Positions 60,567-64,000 of a stretch of DNA of 64,000 nucleotides are shown one piece after another (the first letter of the stretch is position 1; the number at the start of each line of letters is the position of its first letter). A model generated the notes under the pieces. The model saw only the letters and a list, made by a program, of their open reading frames with translations. It made no database searches and had not been told where the DNA came from. This DNA is from Paraniabella defluvii (lineage in GTDB: Bacteria; Bacteroidota; Bacteroidia; Chitinophagales; Chitinophagaceae): contig CP079215.1 of NCBI GenBank assembly GCA_019316985.1, forward strand, positions 2,604,001 through 2,668,000, written 5' to 3'. Both the position numbers and the translations under genes were made by a program.

Positions 60567-60592
60567 CAAAAAAACCGCCCTAAAAGGCGGCT
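60567..60592 (-). terminator. Terminator of the lytic transglycosylase gene
   Basis: CCGCC (60575-60579) and GGCGG (60586-60590) pair. On the minus strand a run of T follows the stem. Confidence 0.7.
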
Positions 60593-60619
60593 TAAATATT
60601 ATTGGGAAATTCTTCTATG

Positions 60620-61669
60620 CTAGTTCCTGTATTCGGGATTGATGAGCATCTGAATAGACTCATTCAGCATTTCATTTTTCTTGGATAAAAATACATCCAT
60701 TTTTTCGAGGGGTAATTTTAGCTGGTAAGTGCTGTTAGAAGCCAGTACCTTGTCCATGCTGGGATTCAGGCTGTTAAATTCTTCCAGGCTCATCTCCAGG
60801 TATTTAATAATGGCTTTGGAGTTATAACGCCCGCTAATGGTTTGCACTTTCACGTCTTTATGCGTTACTGCATCTTTTACAGTGGCCATCATAGCTAAAG
60901 CCTGCTGCTTGGATACCGTAGTAATACCCCTTCGCCTTCCATTATATAATGTGTGGCAATAAACTTCTTAACATGATTGCGGCTTTCTGCAGGCAAGTGG
61001 TATTGAAGCTTCCAGAAGTCGCTGCTACCGGCTTTGGCAATAGCCGAATTAACACGGCCGGGGCCGCAATTATAAGCGGCAACTACCAGTAACCAATCTT
61101 CATAAATATCGTACAGGTAATTTAGATATTTGCTGGCAGCTTTGGTACTTTTCAGGTAGTCTCTTCTTTCATCTACTCCGCGGCCTACGCGAAGTCCCAT
61201 TGTAGTAGCAGTACCAGGCATGAACTGCCATGGCCCTACTGCGCCCACCCAGGATACCGCAGATGACTTTAAGTTCGATTCAATTACCGCAAGGTATTTT
61301 AATTGTTTGGGAATATTATTTTGAGTGAGGATATCATCCATCATGTCAAAATAGGGCTTGCCCCAGGCCTGCAATTCTTTTAAATCATCGGCGTGCCTTT
61401 CCATATAATCCTGTACAAAGCTTAGCGCCTGCGGGTTCAGGTGCTCCATGCTAACGCCCTTTAAAGTAGCTGTTTTTGCTGATGAGCTACCTGAAGATTC
61501 AAAAAGATTTTTAAAACCTCCTTTGGGATCAGCTTTCTTAACTGCCTCGGCATTATTATTGACTGTTGAAGAAATGACAAGCGGGTTTATTTGCCCGAAA
61601 GAAATATAAGATAGAGAAAAAAAGAATCACCATTCCATAATGCTTCACCACCAGTTTTTTATTAATCAT
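60620..61669 (-). CDS. Membrane-bound lytic murein transglycosylase (MltD/SLT family; frameshifted)
   Basis: Cleaves peptidoglycan glycan strands. The start MINKKLVVKHYGMVILFF is a signal or anchor. The SLT domain has LKYLAVIESNLKSSAVSWVGAVGPWQFMPGTATTMGLRVGRGVDERRD, with the catalytic Glu in VIES. LNYLYDIYEDWLLVVAAYNCGPGRVNSAIAKAG completes the fold. The C-terminal TISGRYNSKAIIKYLEMSLEEFNSLNPSM is a degenerate LysM-like or MltD-tail region. Shifts occur near 60893 and 61600. About 348 residues. A terminator follows. Confidence 0.9.
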
Positions 61670-61751
61670 TCTTTGTAAAATGTTTTTTAAAAAAGGTCAA
61701 TTAAAAGTATAGGGTTTGGTTGTAGTAGTTTATTCGAATTCTTAATAACGT

Positions 61752-63171
61752 TTAATTCTCTAAAATATTGTTGCAAAAAGAAAGTAAAGATAGTTCATTG
61801 AAATGAGCGGACATCAATTGCAGGCCAAACGGCATTTGGTTGCCCGGGTGGGAAAATAAGGGCACTGCAATACCGGGCACACCGGTTAAATTAGCCATAA
61901 CTGTATAGATATCAGCAATATACATTGCTACGGGGTCTTCCATTTTTTCACCTATTTTGAAGGCTACAGAAGGTGAAGTAGGTAAACAAAGAAAATCGAA
62001 GTCTTTGAAAATCAACGATAATTTATTTGTTAAAGTTCTCCTTACTTTTTGGGCCTGGGTAAAATATGCATCATAATAGCCCGAACTTAAAACAAAGTTC
62101 CCCAGCATGATCCTTCGTTTTACCTCCCAGCCAAAGCCCTGAGAGCGGTTCTGTTTATAGAAATTGTCGAGATCCGTAATTCCTGCATCTTTGGCCCTGA
62201 AACCGTATTTAACGCCATCATACCTCGACAGGTTAGAGGTGGCTTCAGCTGTTGTAAGGATATAATAAGCTGGTACAATATAATCGAGCAGGTCAAAATG
62301 CACTTCTTCAACCATATGGCCTGCTGCTTTCCATTCTGCCAGCTTGCTTTTTACCGCACTGGCAATTTCGGGTCAAGGCCCGGATGCGCAAGAGCCTCGG
62401 GAAAGTAGGCGATCTTGTATTTTTCCCGGTTTCAAGCGCCGTGGAATACGACGGTACCGGTTGGTTGGATACGGTGCTGTCAAATTCATCGGCGCCGGCG
62501 ATTACTTCTAAAAGTAAGGCGGCATCGGTTACCGTAGAAGAAAAAATGCCAATTTGATCGAAAGAAGAAGCATAAGCAATCAATCCATATCGGGAAATAC
62601 GCCCGTAGGTAGGCTTCAGGCCAATAATGCCGCAGAAGTCGGCAGGCTGCCTTACAGAGCCCCCGTATCACTTCCAAGCGATACCATACAAAGCCCGGCC
62701 TGTACGGCTACCGCCGACCCCGGAAGAACCTCCGGAGATGCGTGTTTCGTCAGCTGCATTGAGTACTTTTCCGTACACCGAGTTTTCATTGGTTGAACCC
62801 ATGGCAAACTCGTCGCAGTTTAACCGGCCGATAATGATAGCGCCTTCGCTCAGGAGCCGCTCTACCGCCGTTGCCGAAAAAATAGAAGTAAATCCATTTA
62901 ATATATGCGACGCGGCCGTAACCTGATGCCCCTGGTGACAGATCACATCCTTTATGCCCACAATTACGCCGTGAAGCTTACCCTGCGGCGCATTGAGAAG
63001 GTCCAGTTCTTTTGCCCTGTTTCTTGCTTCATCAGCATAAACCTCTACAAAAGCATTGAGGTGCTTTTGAGCTTCTATTTTCTGAAGATAAGTTTCAACT
63101 GTAGATAAACAAGATATGTTACCCGCTTTTAAATCCTGGTGGTATTGGGCAATAGAAATAAAATCTGGCAA
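61752..63171 (-). CDS. gatA: Asp-tRNA(Asn)/Glu-tRNA(Gln) amidotransferase subunit A (frameshifted)
   Basis: The glutaminase subunit of GatCAB, which amidates mischarged Glu-tRNA(Gln) or Asp-tRNA(Asn). The amidase catalytic Lys is in GIKDVI (Lys74), and the Ser-rich loop is reached through RISGGSSGG and [43 protein letters not shown]. Other motifs are [45 protein letters not shown] and [17 protein letters not shown]. Shifts lie near 62710, 62640, 62430 and 62370. Length is about 472 residues. gatB and gatC are not in the window. It lies 43 nt downstream of tatA on the same strand. Confidence 0.94.
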
Positions 63172-63214
63172 AAGGATGGCTTTTGTTAGTCAGTAAAAAA
63201 ATATGGAGGGCGGT

Positions 63215-63428
63215 TTATTCGGCTCTTTTGGGCTCGCTGGTGATAGTGTTTGCGCTTTCCTCTATCTCTTTTTAACATTGTCTTTAGCATCGTTAAATTC
63301 ACGTACGCCTTTACCCAAACCTCTCATCAATTCAGGGATTTTACGGCCTCCGAATAACAACAGCACAATAACCATAATAATGATTATTTCATTAGTACCC
63401 AAAGCGCCTAATAATTGAATTTGTGTCA
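63215..63428 (-). CDS. tatA: Twin-arginine translocase subunit TatA/TatB-like (one frameshift)
   Basis: A pore-forming subunit of the Tat export system, small and single-spanning. The ATG at 63426-63428 gives [51 protein letters not shown]. The helix plus hinge FGGRKIPEL and the amphipathic helix are the TatA signature. One A is missing in the A-run near 63270. The restored tail is [17 protein letters not shown] with a stop at 63215-63217. Length is about 70 residues. At least three proteins of this window carry twin-arginine signals that would need it. Confidence 0.9.
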
Positions 63429-63532
63429 TGATCAATAAAAATTAGTTATCAAAGATACGAGAAGAATACAAATACAGATGTGAAGTTGTTTAAAAAACCC
63501 CAATCATATTTATATATCGGCGTCTTTTAACA

Positions 63533-63561
63533 AAAAATCCCGCCGATAGGGCAGGATTTTT
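63533..63561 (-). terminator. Terminator of rplS
   Basis: AAAAATCC and GGATTTTT flank a CGCC/GGGC segment, giving a stem with one mismatch and a short loop. Confidence 0.7.
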
Positions 63562-63580
63562 ATAAATATCTGTAATTAAA

Positions 63581-63964
63581 TTATGCCTGTTCTGCAACAG
63601 CTGTTTTAGGGGCAACAGCCATGCGTTTTTCGCGGATACGTGCACTTTTACCGCTTCTCTCTCTGGTAAAACAGCTTAGCCCTGCGAACCTGGCCAACTT
63701 TGTGCAATACAATAGAATCGATATTAGAGAAGTAAAAGGGAACAACCTTTCTACACCAACGCCGTCAGAAATTTTTCTAACCGTGAAGGTTGCAGTGGCT
63801 CCGCTACCTTGTTTTTTAATAACGTCTCCTTTAAAAGACTGGATACGTTCTTTATTTCCTTCTATAATTTTATAGTTTACAGTAATATTATCGCCTGCTT
63901 TAAAAGCCGGGAATTTTTTTGTCTGTGTCAATTGCTCGTGAACGAAAGCTATTGCGCTGCTCAT
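63581..63964 (-). CDS. rplS: 50S ribosomal protein L19 (one frameshift)
   Basis: A large-subunit protein at the subunit interface. [55 protein letters not shown] leads to [21 protein letters not shown]. After a shift near 63728 comes [36 protein letters not shown]. The motif KISxGVGVERxFPxxSPxIxxIxVxxxGxVRRAKLYYLRxxxGKxARI is the L19 signature. The Ala-rich tail ([11 protein letters not shown]) is a mild extension. About 128 residues. Confidence 0.95.
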   Translation of the reverse strand: [127 protein letters not shown]

Positions 63965-63985
63965 AACTTATTTTTTTAAGGACTG

Positions 63986-63993
63986 CAAAGGTA
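63986..63993 (-). promoter_or_regulatory. -7 box of rplS
   Basis: TACCTTTG on the minus strand matches TAnnTTTG and lies 22 nt upstream of the rplS start. The window ends before the -33 position. Confidence 0.5.
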
Positions 63994-64000
63994 AGGAGAA

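Noticed and set aside
1..64000. Reading the many broken ORFs as pseudogenes or programmed frameshifts
   Set aside because: The breaks hit nearly every longer gene, including essential ones, conserved residues are kept, and many fall at homopolymers. Sequence error explains all of this more simply.

Overview
The window reads as chromosomal DNA of a Bacteroidota bacterium, most likely Chitinophagaceae. The support is a gldKLMN type IX secretion/gliding operon, a SusC/SusD pair, an exbB-exbD-exbD-tonB operon, Bacteroidota-type -7 boxes (TAnnTTTG) and the protein sequences. The genes are ordinary and well conserved, but most ORFs longer than about 400 bp are split by one-base indels, many in short homopolymers. 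Frames resume without loss of conserved residues, so I read these as sequence errors and annotate each broken gene over its full span. No prophage, insertion sequence or CRISPR array was seen.

Layout. 1-5 kb: AsmA-like protein end, GNAT acetyltransferase, cysteine desulfurase, a SulP-like remnant, a GH18 chitinase. 5-10 kb: GMC oxidoreductase with its small Tat-exported subunit, a lipoprotein, clpS-aat (N-degron pathway), an esterase. 10-17 kb: methyltransferase, a Doc-type toxin-antitoxin pair with its own operator, pabB with a 20-bp perfect inverted repeat near its start, an acidic protein, purA, rel. 17-24 kb: tRNA-Leu, trigger factor, a divergent App1 phosphatase / lipid kinase pair, clpP-clpP-clpX. 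24-34 kb: a one-strand locus of susC, susD, a small exported protein and a phosphocholine-type phospholipase C, divergent from a TetR gene, with two matching palindromes over the two predicted promoters. 34-40 kb: peptide-type binding protein, M1 peptidase, flippase, metallophosphoesterase. 40-46 kb: beta-barrel protein and gldKLMN. 46-53 kb: PLP enzyme and amino-acid permease, TauE plus split YeeE/YedE sulfur transport, a cobalamin riboswitch with a BtuB-like receptor, marC. 53-60 kb: Lys/Ala-rich protein, tRNA-Arg, a CLC transporter behind a fluoride riboswitch, tpx, exbB-exbD-exbD-tonB. 60-64 kb: lytic transglycosylase, gatA, tatA, rplS.

The genes fit together in several ways. Trigger factor, two ClpP paralogues, ClpX, ClpS and Aat form a proteostasis set. 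TonB/ExbBD would energise the SusC and BtuB-like receptors. TatA would serve the Tat signals seen on the phospholipase, the metallophosphoesterase and the small GMC subunit. The most informative non-coding elements are the fluoride riboswitch with a start-codon-masking helix, the paired TetR operators, the toxin-antitoxin operator and the pabB inverted repeat.
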